DNA from: Mytilus edulis
Taxonomy: Eukaryota > Mollusca > Bivalvia > Mytilida > Mytilidae
Length of the DNA: 64,000 bases
Direction of reading: 5' to 3'
Assembly: GCF_963676685.1 (NCBI RefSeq)
Contig: NC_092351.1
Location: forward strand, 40,538,733 to 40,602,732
Part shown: positions 34,801-48,600 of the stretch, piece after piece
Numbering within the stretch: the first letter of the stretch is position 1
How the letters are laid out: the number at the start of each line of letters is the position of its first letter
Made by a program: the position numbers and the translations under genes
Notes under the pieces: generated by a model
What the model was told of the DNA's origin: nothing
Database searches by the model: none
Seen by the model: the letters and a program-made list of their open reading frames with translations, nothing else

Positions 34801-35314
34801 TGTACAGCATGCTGATTTCTAAATGTATCTTGGGTTTCCGTAATCAGCTTCTTTTTACTCTGCCTGGTGATTAGCCATATACCAGAAACCTACTACCTGT
34901 AGGATGGAGTTTTGTTGTCTAGGTTTTCCTTCCCATAGACGGTTGCCTGCCATGGCTGACGAGTTCCATCTTCCCGGCTTTTCTTTCTGGGTTTGCCCCC
35001 ATAGCCTTTTGATCTTCCAAAATCTAACCACAAGGCAGTGACACTATTTACCCATAGTTAGGACAAGGTTGATGAGTGCAAGGGAGTGTCCACGCGCCGA
35101 TGGGCCTACACACTGCATCTCTAGAAACCTTTCTGCTCCGAGATCCTCTACAATAATGCCTAGGATGCTAGACCCTAGTTACCGTGTGCTGTCGCGGGGA
35201 GGCATTGTAGAAGTCTTGAATAGTGTAGAAGCTATGTACTGGCAGAAAGACATACGCACTCGACTTTCTTTTCACCTGCAAAGCAGTCTATCCAGCAGTG
35301 ATAGGGAGCCTATG
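31858..35314 (-). pseudogene. Decayed non-LTR (RTE/Jockey-like) LINE
   Basis: Minus-strand reading order from 5' to 3': an APE-type endonuclease fragment (34515-34784; WNVRTMYATGKTAEMKRG, ALNEIRW), then RT N-terminus (33189-33647; ALKRLKNGKSGGIDGITAEI), RT core (32727-33161; NYRGITLLSVPSKV, QEQAGFRRGKST, YINFVDFEKAFDSIHR, VKQGCMMS), a diverged active site reading FPDD near 32668 instead of the usual FADD, and the thumb region (32193-32540; TCLGGIVTTKGG, LLYGCETWKTT). Frames break near 33170, 32725 and 32640, so it is dead. The 3' end is a short (GGTGA)n tail at 31858-31875, as in RTE-type elements. The clade is uncertain. Confidence 0.85.
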
Positions 35315-35322
35315 GCCCTAAC

Positions 35323-35845
35323 GGTAAACGGACAGAAAGTCACAGGACAAAAAGGTCACAGGACATAAAGTCACAAATTTGATAGGACAAAAAGTCACAG
35401 GACAAAAAGTCACAAATAATTTGGTGACAATTGTTTGAATATATAAGAGAAATATTTTGAAATATTCACTTTTTAATACATATATTCATATTAAAGTTTA
35501 GGAAATGTGTCATTATACTTGAAAAATTAAGATTTATTTAATTTTAATCAGGCAAAAGATACATTTCTTGGCACCATGAAGCCATTTAAGTGCCAAACCA
35601 CTTTGACATTTTGTTTTTTAACAATTATTTGATCATCATTGATATTTTTTTGATAAATTTTGTTAACAAAGTTGGTTTATATACAATAGTTCAAGAAAAA
35701 TACAAAAATATATCTGTAGAAATAAGCTGTTTTTATTCAAAGAAAATAATCAGAAAAAATGAATTGTGACTTTTTGTCCTGTGACTTTTTGTCCGTGACT
35801 TTTTGTCTGTGACTTTTTGTCCTGTGACTTTCTGTCCTACATTCA
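35323..35845. mobile_element. 523-bp MITE with 8-bp target duplication
   Basis: Flanked by GCCCTAAC at 35315-35322 and 35846-35853. The ends are inverted and made of tandem GTCACAGGACAAAAA units (left, 35330-35415; right, complement at 35765-35840). An 8-bp duplication suggests a hAT-type mobiliser. The interior is AT-rich and non-coding. It was inserted into the 5' region of the LINE remnant. Confidence 0.8.
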
Positions 35846-35853
35846 GCCCTAAC

Positions 35854-38800
35854 CACACTAGACGAATACACAATCCTGTGGTACAAACCACCAGCACACC
35901 ATAGAGACACATTCTTGTTTTATCATTATTTTGAAAGCTATAACAGATAGAGAGAACATTAAAACAAACAATGATGGTTAGAAAATTTTGTCAACATAGC
36001 AGAAATCCTTAAATGATCCCTTCAATATAGGTGTTATTTCTCTTGAATGCAGATAAAATAATACATAGAGAGAAAATTAATAGGTGATAGACCTTGACGT
36101 GTTGATCATTTTAATAAGTCAGTTTTGTTCTTACGGTTTGAGTTTTAGAGATTTAAGCCAAAATCCACAATTTAACCCTTTGTTTATTTAGCAACAACAA
36201 CAATATTTGATGATGGATTGAATCTGCAGATACAATTTGAAAACAAGATTCCCTAAACACATTTTGGGAAAGTTTTGTAACAATTGACACAGAAGATTTA
36301 GAGGAGATGCCTCCAAAAGTTTACAAGAACAAAGGAGACTCCCAGTGCATTGCCTTTAAAAATATGTGATCAGTACTTTTCTTTACTTCTATTTTTAATC
36401 TAATACATGTATATTTACTGCTGGTCTTTAAAATGAGAAAAGCAAAATCAGGTACTTAAACAAATTACTTTTGTATCACAAATATATAAATCATATAATA
36501 ATCAGAAAAAGTCTTCATAACTTCACATTTTTATTGATTTATGTGCTTTTTAAAATCACTTACTCCAGTAAGTCTCCTGACTGTTTAAAATATAATAAGT
36601 CACATTGGCATGATTGCCTCAGACAAATCAATTTAGATTTGTAAATTTGAAATAAAAGCAATCTGTTCAGTGTTTCCACATTGTCTCCTTAAATTTATAT
36701 TTGTGATAAAATGTAGTGAAAGTCTATCACAACTTTAACCTTTTGGAAAAGATTTGTTGAATTTAAAATATTGCAATCATTAGACATCTGAAAACAATTG
36801 CATATGGAACCAGCTAAGATTTACATACCCCTACAGATGTAAAATACATTTCCTACTCATTATGGCCTATATATATATTGCATGTTGGTGTTAGTTTTTC
36901 TAGGGATACCACTAAACCAGTAGTCTTTCCAGCACTTAAACACTTCAAGTGAACTCTGTTTTAGATTACCACAAATCTAATGCCAAAATCTTCCAAGAGC
37001 TTTTTGGCATTATTGGGAAGAACAACTCAAATAATTAAATATATCATATCACGAGCACCACATTTGAACTTATTCTGTCTACAGATGAAAGACTATGTGC
37101 TAACATAAGACCAACATTCACTAAACCTTATAAATGCAACATGCTTGAAGAGAAGCTGAAATTACTAATTTTGTAAGTACTACATTCCTCTAAATTATGG
37201 ATTAAATTCACAACAGCTTACACATGAGCTGAGTAAGATTTCACAAGATGTTGGAGACCTCTGTCTATCTGTCTATCATTTTTTTGCTTATATTTTGGCT
37301 TAAAAACGCAAAAATCAACTAAAGAGAGGATTGATGTGAAGCAAGTATTTTGCTATAAAGTTGATTGGAAACGAAACACAGAAACAATTCTAAAATCAGT
37401 GACATTTTTTATTATCACTTTTGGTACAAAATCACGAATAGGAATATCCCTCCAACAGAATCAACCTGTAATGAGAAAAAAAAACATGACAGATATAAAG
37501 ATAAATAAAAAAAGAAATTATTCAAGTTTAAAAACTTTTATTTTTTTAATGTAACAGGTTAATAAATGTGATATTGATAATTTTTTGGTATTTTTATGTT
37601 TTACAGCATAGTTGCTTACCTTTAGCAGTGAAAAATCTGATGGATGGGTCAAAGCATGGATCAGAAAAAAACTTGAAGCCCCCAGTTTAGCAATAACATA
37701 AAATCTCATTATATCACATTGACCTTGAAATGAAATTATTTTCAACTAAGTTACTAAATTATAATAATTTGTAGTAAAATAACATACAAATGGTTTATAC
37801 TTGCTTGGATCTAAAAAGAGATTTTGGTACAGACATCTGTTGAACCTTCATATAGGACAAGACCCCATACTCTGATGTTGATTAATGAAGCAAGTTAATC
37901 AAATTTCAGAAACCTAGTTGCACATTCTTCTCTATTTTTTTAAATAGATTAATTAAATATTATATTGTTTTCTCAAGATTATACACTACTTTAATCACTA
38001 GTACTAATTACACATATATGTAATCAAAGTGCTTGTAGCACTGAACAGTAAAGATTGCTTCAAATTATTAGTGGGAAGTAAAATTAAATATTGCATTGGT
38101 TGTTGTTGATTTAACAGCTATTCTAGACAAAGGAAGACTTCTAGACTTCTGGAAATGTTCATGGATAGGATGTATAGAATGTTATGTTCATTGCACTATA
38201 TTTTTGTGTATCAAAAACGTAGTGATCAGCCTTGGAACATTTAGATATCAAGTCAGTCCCATATGGTTTTGATTGCATTTTATGCAATCTTTACCTAAAA
38301 ATAATGTAAGAGAGAGAGGACTGTTTCTCTTTTCAAGTCCTAAGTGTCCTTTAAATTCCCCTATTATTTTACCTGTTTCTTCAGAATCCTTTCTCCTTTT
38401 CCCCCAATTATCAACTACTAATCATTTTTTTATAATATATCATACACAATGAACCACAATGATGAAAACTTACCATAAAATACTTTACTAAAAAATTTAT
38501 GATTTACATCATGTCCAATTAAATGGTTACTACTTGACCTTATTGAAGGCAATATTTCTGAAATAAATACGAAGGTCAAATATTAATTATTCTTCTAGTT
38601 TTAAATGGTGTTCTGGTCTCAAGAAGAGACTCGGAAAATAGAAACATGGGCATTGTACTCGGTGAGAAGTATGTGCTGGCTACTCAATTTTTTAATCTAT
38701 GTATTCCACTAGGTATTGTTTTCCACGAGTATTAAGAGAGAATACTGGCAAAAAAATGTCTCTAAACACAATAGCTCTAATGGAGTGTTTGAAAGTTGAA

Positions 38801-39436
38801 GCCATATATATGTATCAGTGGTAAAAAAAAACCTGACAAATAAAAAGTAAATAATGCCAATACACGTAATTAACACATCATCTGGTGCTCTTAATTATGT
38901 GTTTTGGCATAACCTACTTTTTATTTATAACTAGGTAATGATACTCTTTTAATACAGGATTTTTCATTTGTATGTCACTATAAAAAAAAATTGTTTTCGC
39001 ATAACAACTGATAATGTTTGATGAAATAGATCAGGATGGAATTTTGTTTTCAATTTGTATGCCAATCAGAGAAAAAAAAACAATTCTGTGTATGTCAATT
39101 TGTGTATCTGAAGCCCTGTGTAATTTGGAGTCATCTTCTGAGATAGTACTAGTTTTGCTTATACTTCTCTTTTCATTTATGAAGCTTAATGTATAATTAT
39201 CCAATGCTTACGTATTGCATTCTAAATACAGTAACATGATGTTATAAGCACACCTTCTTCTATGCCTTTAATGATTTTAACATTGTTAGATTTGTATAAT
39301 GCCTAAGAATCTTAATCTTCAATTCAAAGCATGAATGTTTTAAATATGGCACATATAAATCTTATAAGTGTTGTATTTGTATGACCAAGTAATTTCTATA
39401 TACCATTATCATGATTACAGATGACTTAATACTTAC
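35854..39436. other. Region holding the unseen 3' end of gene B
   Basis: Gene B must have at least one more exon here or beyond, since its last seen exon ends in phase 1. I could not find a convincing one. A minus-strand frame at about 38260-38420 with KRRKDSEET would fit in phase but has no pyrimidine tract before its AG. On the plus strand 37084-37172 has acceptor and donor-like ends but no recognised peptide. Confidence 0.4.
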
Positions 39437-39632
39437 TCTGTTGGCAGACTTTGTACCCATCACCCACCAGTCCTCCTAAACAGGAGCATGCAGGTATACC
39501 ATCCTTCAAACTACATGTAGCATTACGGTGACATTGCACACCTATCTGTGTATGTCTGAACTCTGGTCTCTCATGAACCATCATACACTTCACAGTCTCA
39601 GAACAATCCTCTGTTGTATAGGACTTGGCTAG
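39437..39632 (-). CDS. Gene B: EGF-like domain after TIL
   Basis: Phase 0 in, phase 1 out (donor GTAAGT on the minus strand). Six Cys with a long second loop (DCSETVKCMMVHERPEF ... VQCHRNATC ... CSCLGGLVGDG ... VCQQ), the same layout as gene A exon 8. The next exon was not found. Confidence 0.83.
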
Positions 39633-42600
39633 CTATCATATAAAAAAGATAATTATGGAATGAGGACAGTTGACAGGTACCTGTTACATGTAAACTCCTT
39701 ACACAGTTCTACAAATATTTTGCAGGGGTGTGGAAATATTTGTTGTGAGCACTTGTCCCCGGGCAAGTGAAACCTAAAATTTTACTTGTCCGGAAAACAA
39801 TTTACTTGCCCTGATGATCCAAATAAATATTGAAGTATTTCTTGTTACCTAATATATGATTCTTAATAAGCACTGTTGTGCATCACAAACAAATGAAATA
39901 TATTTGTTTATATGTGTAAAAAATTAGGAAAGTAGGAAATGGGTTGACATCAATGGGATAGAAACCTAACAGCAAACCAACCAATGAAATGACATGTAAA
40001 GGACAATTTTGCAGCAGTTTTTGAATAAAAATTGTAGCCAGTAGGTACATATACTAAATTTGAGGACAGTGATTGAATAAATGTAAACTAAATAATAGAT
40101 AAACTATTGATTTTGTGGTGTTTCTCTGAACTGACACACTTGTTTTTTTTCTTGATTATTTTATTATTGTCTTGATGGGCAATTAATGCATCCCTTTTAT
40201 TTTCCACTTTGACAACAAATAATGTTGTCAATGACCTTTCATCTATAAATAAGACTTCATCTATAAATAAGACAAAAACTTAAATTATTTATTTTCCGAA
40301 TTTCCCTAGATAGCCAGGGGCAATCTGATATCCACGATGTCTGAAATTCTCCCTTCCGTTTTTTTTTTTTAAAATACTCTGTGTCCTCCATTGGCATTTA
40401 AGGTTTTCTACTCGACTCGACTCTTTTTGTCTTGCTTGTCCACATTTTTAATTAAAGATTTATCAATCTGAATCTCAATACAAAATTTAAAGAAATGACA
40501 CTTCCGTTAAATGATGGATAAAACCTAATCGACGATCCCGGGTCAATGGACAAAGCCAATGCAATGTTACGCGACTCGGGTTCGCATACTTATTTTTATT
40601 TATTTTGGTAATCGATCTATTTCCGGTATCATGTAATATCTATCGTCATGGACAATTGATGTTTTTACTTGCATCTACATCTACATAATACTTCTTAACT
40701 TCAATATGTTGAAGATTACAAGAAGGCACATACTTGCTGAACATTGGTTTCTTATACATAAATTAAACATCTTTATATGTTTTGAAAATAATTTTATGTT
40801 TTTTTGGATTTGAACTTTGTCTTGTATATTTTGTTACTTGTCCACGGGCAACCAAGACAAAAATAATTACTTGTATGGTTGTTCAAATGTACGAGTCGGG
40901 CGAGTCGGGCATAGCATTTCCACACCCCTGTTTTGCAAACATAAATATTGTAGAAGACAGTTTTCATCAATTATGAAGTCATCAATTTTTTAATCAGTTT
41001 AACCAATATCTGGAGCTGGCATGTCAATAACTGCTAGTAGTCCTTTGTTAATTTATGTATCATTGTCATTTTGTTTAGTTTCTTTTGTTTAGTATTCTAA
41101 CATTGGACTCTTGACTTTTTTTAAACTGAGTTTTATTGTGTGTACACTGTGTTTTTGTTTATTCTTCATTGGCTAGAGGTATAGGGGGAGGGTTGAGATC
41201 TCACAAAACATATTTAACCCCACCACATTTTTGCACCTGTCCCAAGCCAGGAGCCTCTGGCCTTTGAAAGTCTTGTACGGTTTTTAATTGTACTCCATTT
41301 ATATGATTTGGAGTTAGTTTGACATAAACTTTCATCGAACTAGTATACATTATTATTTTTGGGCCAGCTGAGCCCAACTTCCATTGGGCAGAATATTCTC
41401 ACTGCATTGAAGACCCATTGGTGGCCTTCCACTGTTATCTGCTCTCTGGTCAGGTGGTTGTCTCTTTGATATATTCTCCATTTTCATTCTCAATTTTATA
41501 AATATTCTAGAAGATAAAGTTTACATCATTTATGATGAATATTTTAAAAGTTGACTATAAAGTTTTTCTGGTGGTTCTAAACTATTTTTTGTTAACCATG
41601 ATTAATCATAGCCATAGACCATTCAAAGTAAATATGTCAGAAACATGAGACTGTGAAAAAACTTTTTGTTGAAAGGCCTCAGAAGGCATGCTTTCACTTT
41701 TAGTGAATGGTCAGACAAATGACTATGGTATTTTTGGCTAATCATCGGGTGCCGTGACTGGGACATGGTGATAATTTGGCAAAGGTGTGTCATCAATGTA
41801 CTTACAGGTATATAATGTCTGTCTGGACAATAACAGCCACATTGACTAGCTGGTACACACTCATGTCCACTCCTGTAGTATCCTGCCTTACAAGTACACC
41901 CTTCAGAGAATGGCAAGCCACTATCACATATGGTTGGTGTTCTATCCATGCAGTCAGCAGGACATGCTGTAACTTCTGAACTGTATACAGAGTTTAGAGG
42001 ACACTTCATACCTGAAAAAGTATGCTGTCTATACTAGACATAGAGGTTGCAGTACACTTGTCACTTTTTAAACATGCAAGGCATACTGTAAAAGACAATA
42101 ACTTATAATAGGGAAACAATATTGAATCTATTTTTAAATCAATCAATGATATTTACACACTTATCTATCAATAGTAGTTACCTTAGAATCAATATACATA
42201 ATACAGATCAAATTACATTGGTTGTATAAGTTTATTAAAATTTTAACATGAAAATGAGTTCAGAAGGCACTTCTCTTTTCCCCACTCAAACTTTTGCAAT
42301 TCAAAGTTCGATCCACCAACAAATCAATGTCAATACCCTAATTCTAAAAAATAAATTATTTAAGGTGGCTCGTGGGTACAAAAATTTCAGCAAAAAATTT
42401 AACCTTTATTTATTCATTACAAATTTTATTTATTACACTATTAGTTATTACTTTATGATATGGTAAAATCATTACCCAAAAAATCGATTCAGTTTGGCCC
42501 CAGATGACTTTTAAAATGTTTATATCATTGAAAAAGCTCCAAATTATCTCCCATTGGTGCAAAAATGCCATTTTCTGGCATTAAATTTGAAATATCTTTT

Positions 42601-45600
42601 TTAACTCATTGGTGACCTATATTTTTAATTATTGTTTTCATATAAGCTGTACATAAACTAAATAATTGTAAAATTTAAGCGATTTCTGTAATTAGGTTAT
42701 TTTTTTATTTCGATATTACCTCTATTTCTCCTATTAGTTCAACAGAAAAAAACGACATTAACAAAAATGTATGCTTCTCCCAGAGGCAGATTGTGAGCTT
42801 AAATGAACGGTGACCCCATTTTTTTATTTCATTTTTCTTTTAAGTATATGATAAAGTTCATTTATAAAAAAATATAGCGAAATCCTATATTAGAAAAAAA
42901 TATTTGATTTATACCCAGGAGCCCCCTTAAAAGCTCATATCATAGCGAACTTTGTATTTGATGGTATTAACTACCTTAAATAGAAACCTTAACCTGATAA
43001 CAATATACATGGAGCGTCAGTACTGATATTGGGACAAATATTGAAAGAATACTGCTAAGTTAAAATGACTTACCACAGTGATATCTGAAATTCTTCACAA
43101 GAATACCCCTTTGTAGACATTCCATGGCCATCTGTTGGACATATACACATGCCCTCTTTTGTACTAAAGCATCATTGCCAAAATTCATGCAAACATCTCT
43201 ACGACATGCCTCGTACATCATTCTGGCTAAGTTAGGATAAAGATGGTTACACTTTCTGAATGGGGTATGCTCATTCTGTACTTTCATGTAACCACATATT
43301 CTTGCATCAGCTACATAGGATTCCTGGGTCAAGGTACATTTGGCATTTTTCTTTAATGTACCAATACACCTGAGAATAAAATATAATAAATTGTGAAAAC
43401 ATTGTTCCTCAAGAGAATCATAACAAATTTTTAAAATGTTACATCATAATTGTATCTTTTCAATGCAAGTGAAAAATTGGTATGGATAACAGAAGCTTCC
43501 TGAACTACAACTTTATTTAGAGAAAGCTAATATGAGTGCCATGAATTGCAAAAAAAAGAGACAAATTTTAATCTAGATTTCAATGTAAATTTGAATTGAC
43601 CTTCCAAATTGACCTTCTAGTGACTGAAAAATGTATCTTACTATGAAGTAAGAAAAACATAGGACATTAACAAAACAATGAAAATATATAGTTAACAAGA
43701 ATGTGTCCCTAGTACACGGATGCCCCATCCACACTATCATTTTCTATGTTCAATGGACCATGAAAATGTGGGAAAATTTCTAATTTGGCATTAAAATTAG
43801 AAAGATCATATCATAAGTTTCAAGTTGATCGGACTTCAACTTTATACCTCAACCAAAATTTAACATGAAGCAGGACGGACGGACAGACAAACGGATGCAC
43901 ATACCTGAAAACATAATGCCCATAAATGGGGCATAAAAAGTGAGAAGTGTATGAAAGTGATTCTTTCATTTCTTGCAATGGAATACTGTGTTTTTTATTA
44001 AAATTTTCTATCATATTTTTAATAACTTTCTTTCAATTTTGTTTTTTAATTCCCAAGATAAGAATACATACTGCATATTGATTGGTTGACCATTCATGGT
44101 GACGATATAACTCTTGATGATTTCTAGATCTCTCTTGACCGCTGGATATCCTGAAACATCACTACCATGCCGTGTTATAAAATCATCTACATATTTCCCA
44201 TTACAGTTACCACAGAGACCAGTCAGGTGACTACTACATGCATTAGAGGCGTGAACCATCACAGACGAGTCCCCATTCCACCATACATGTAACCCACAGG
44301 TTGTTGTCAAAAGCAACCAGTTACCAGTGTATCGAATATGTATCTGTTGACTATGTAATGATAGCGGTAAATAATGTAGATAACCATTTTCCTGTTAGAG
44401 AAATAAATAAATAAATAAAAGGGGTACTTTTGAAAAAAGATAAAGACATAATCCAAAATTGAGAAGTGAGTGAAAGGGATTATCAATTATGTTGCAATGG
44501 AATACTGTGAATGCCCAGCATAATATAATAAGGTTATTACATAATATTATTCCAAGTAGATTATCAAATTGCACAAGTCTGTTAAATCTCTAGAAGGTTA
44601 CATCCATTGGCTTAATTTCTGAAGATATAAAAAGCTATAAGAAGATGTGTTATGAGTGCCAATGAGACAACTCTCCATCCAAGTCACAATTAATTTGTAA
44701 AAGTAAACCATTATAGGTAAAAGTATGGTCTTCAACACGGAGCATTGGCAATGTAAATTGCTCTTCATTTTTTTGCAATTAAATGATATGAAACTTACAT
44801 AAATATTGTACCAAGGCCCAAGCTGTATTCTTCGATGAAATATTTCAACTACAACAGCCTTAATCTTAGATGCTCCATGGTCATCACTCTTCATGATAAC
44901 ATCTATGTTAAAGGAACAAGGATCGGGGAATCTTGTTGATTTTGTTAGGGTATATCTGCAGGCTCCATTGTGATAAATGAACTGTCCATCATAAGTCTTG
45001 ATGTAGGCATTACTAAAGGCTGAACAGATACATTTACCTATTTATAGAAATAAAAAGGCTTAATAAAAATAACAAAAATGTGTCCTCAGTACACGAATGC
45101 CCCACTCGCACTTTCATTTTCTATGTTCAGTGGACCGTGACATTGGGATAAAAACTCTAATTTGGCATTAAAATTAGAAAGATCATATCATAGGGAACAT
45201 GTGTACTAAGTTTGAAGTTGATTGGACTTCAACTTCATCAAAAACTACCTTGACCAAAAACTTTAACCTGAAGCGGGACAGACGGACCAACGGATGGACG
45301 GACGAACGGACGCACAGACCAGAAAACATAATGCCTCTCTACTATTGTAGGTGGTATCGTAGTTGGGGCATAAAAACATCATTCTTTTACTTTCAGGGTC
45401 CCTATAAATTAGGTTATGGGTTCATTTATGGTAAGGTAAGGGTGAGGTTTTAGTGCTAGTGTTTGGATTGGATTAGGTATGGGTTATGGTAGGGTTTAGG
45501 TTAAGAATAATTTAGTATTGCTAAGAAGACACTGGATTGGCTTTGTCTCAAATTTTCTTTGTATCCTAGGTAGACGTCTTATCAGATCATAGAAATATTC

Positions 45601-48600
45601 CCCATGTATAGGTTATAAACATAAAATTGAGAATGGAAATGGGGAATGTGCCAAAGAGACAACAACCCGACCATAGAAAAAAATAACAGCAGAAGGTCAC
45701 CAACAGGTCTTCAATGCAAGGAGAAATTCCCCCACCCGGAGGCGTCCTTCAATGTATATTATAATTCATATCTTCACAGATACAAAGTTTTCTGAGCAAC
45801 ATGGATATAATAAAAATTAAAAAGATATAAGAATCCATAATTATTACTATTTGTTGGATACTAATTTTTAACCGGTTTGTAAGCAGACTTTTGCACAAAT
45901 TTTAAAGTATCCAAGAAAAATATTTTATTAATTTTTGAACTTTCTGGACCAAGATGTTCATATGGCTTAAGCAGACCCATAACAAAGTGCAGACAATTTA
46001 AGTTCAGACTTTATACTCACGTTCACATTTTCTATGTCCGTCCCCTACAAATCCTCCTCTACAGACACAGCGACCATCAACACATTCAGAGTTCTGAGCA
46101 CATTTCACACCTTTACAGAACCCTTCAGCTGTAAAATAAAACACTTGATTCTCAGAACTCATCTTTTATCAATTGAAAAAAAAAACCTTCACATAAATAA
46201 AAAAAAAAAATATTTACAGATGAATAATTATGACTTATTGACAAAATCATGTTTGTAATTAAATCACTGCAAATTGCTGACTCCTGGGAAAACTAGAGTA
46301 CTCCTAAGTATAGTCAATTTGTAAATTTTTTGTCTCAAAAGTCAATTTCTAAAATCTTTGTCTCAATAGTATATATAGAATAAAATCATCACTTGATATA
46401 AGCTCATTTGCAGTTCCTAAAACTATAATATAAAAATGTTTTCTCTCATTTTCCAGATTTCAAATCATAGCATTCTTGAATTTATAAAAATAAATGTATA
46501 TAGACGATTTTGGAACAAATATCAATCTTTTGGATGCAATATTGTAAGGTCAGATATCCTATTCACATCAAATGCCCTTTATGTTTTGTTCAGTCAGATA
46601 ATTTAGACGTTTTTGTACTTACGATCACAGAAATAATATCCATCTCCATGGTAACCCTTTCTACATTTACATTTATAATCCTCACACATGGCATTCATGT
46701 GACATCTCTTTCCTCCACAATAATCCAAAGCTGAAAAAAGTTTACTCAATAATTAAATTCAATACCATGAATACATGTAAATGTTTGAACAATATTGAAG
46801 ATTCTGAAATTTTAGAAATTTTATCATTTTGGGGAAAATTCAGGAAAAGGTTTCAAAAATATTCAAACTTGCATTTAATTTCTTATGCATGTACCGTAGT
46901 AGTATTATTTATATTATGACCACACAAATCTCTGAATTCACAGGGGAAAAAAGGATCCATCTATTCCCCAGATATATTGACAACACTTGCTGTAGTTGAA
47001 CCGATTTATTGAGTTTGTGCCCAAATAAAACATTTTAGAATTCTTATGTCTATATCAAAATGATAACTCTGTAGTTTCAAATTATTTGCTCAATCATGTT
47101 AACTTACGTTCACATTTGAAGAATGGGTTGCCATGGAAACCAGTGTGGCAACTGCATCTGCCTGCCACACAATGAGCATTTTCTACACATAGTTTACCAC
47201 CACAGAAAGCTGGAGTTATGAAAGCATATCATATAAATTCAATGCATCAATCAACAATAATTTATTACAATTTGTGCAATTTTAAAATAAAAGCCATGGA
47301 AAGTTTGTTTGCAATGTTTTTTAGGCTTTTAAACACATCTTAGTCAAAAGAAAAAATACTATACATTTAGCTTTTATGTTGTATACTTGGTACATGATAT
47401 AAGAGAATACTATATGAAAATAATAAAAATCTGCATTAAAATCTTGAATTCTATAGTTATATTGTTTTCAATTCAGACTTGTTTCTATATATTATATATA
47501 GATAAAGTTCTAATAAATCCAACATTTTCGGTATGAATAGTTTTATTTCACAAGCTCTTTCATGTTTTTACAAAACAATCTTCAGGTGAAACTATACATG
47601 ATTAACGTAATTATGTAACGGTAGGTATGTAACATCATAGTGGTCGTTGAGTATACAAAGGGAAATAACAACAACTATGACATAACATACCTACTGTTAC
47701 ATAAACCTCCCCTCATTCAGTTTATTTCTTACCACTAGGTGTTACACAACCAAATATCAATCAACCAATTGATTGATAAATTCAATACGTTTAAAAAACT
47801 TGTTCAAAATAATGTTAATGACTTTGTGTTTTTTTTTCTTTTAATCTATTTTCACATAATTTTAAAGTGAATATAAATATTATACATCCCACATCTCTTT
47901 ACAAGCTATCTGCCTTGGAAGTTATAAGTAAGCAATATAAGGAATTCTGGTTAATCATCTCCTGTCATGTATAATTTACATTAAAATGAATTTCAGATAA
48001 AATATCTCCTATTCAAACTCGTGATGAATGTATCAAATTTCTATCAAAAATTCTACATAATACATTTTAGACAAATAAAAGAATAAACAGGGGTTTTAAT
48101 TTACTAATATTCATATAAACATTAAGACGTTTGAGAAATAACTGGTTCTTATATTAAAAAGATCACAGAATCATGATATTTTATTTTCAAAAGTTTTTTT
48201 TTCTTTTAATATTTTTCAGACATCATTTAATAAAGAATGGTTCCATTTTATATGTGACTTAATTACATTTAAAAGTAAATACATTATACATACGATCACA
48301 TCTTGTATATCCATCACCATAGTAACCCTTTTGACATTTACACAAGAAGTTGTCACACTGAGCATTCTTGGAACAAATATGACCATCACAAAATCCATCA
48401 GCTGTTTTCAAATAAATCAATTTCATTTAAATATTCATATTGTACATAAATTAATTTCATATTTTGCTAAGTCATTTTACAATTCAGTCCTTTGACAAAA
48501 AATAGTGCTTGGAATATAATTGAAGGATGAATTTAGGTACATGTAGCTTTATATAAATCCTAGTAATGAAGTTGTTCAAACAAAATTAAAGAAAACACTA

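Noticed and set aside
36241-36368. Plus-strand 40-codon frame with TEDLEEMPPKVYKNK
   Set aside because: Its DNA resembles phrases of bivalve dispersed repeats (GAAGATTTAGAGGAGATG). No start or splice context.
37084-37172. Plus-strand exon-like segment with good acceptor (CTGTCTACAG) and donor (GTAAGT)
   Set aside because: Short, with no recognisable peptide and no partner exons in phase nearby.
38260-38420. Minus-strand candidate for the terminal exon of gene B (KRRKDSEET)
   Set aside because: Phase would fit, but the AG before it has an A-rich stretch instead of a pyrimidine tract, and the frame soon ends without similarity to the tail of gene A.
45199-45453. 84-codon frame and similar ones at 48785-49015 and 27000-27254
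   Set aside because: They lie inside the GCCCCAC/ACGG or GGCGGATC elements and reflect low-complexity repeats.
45385-45500. Interstitial telomeric repeat
   Set aside because: GGTTAGG-like motifs are degenerate and irregular; no run of TTAGGG is present.
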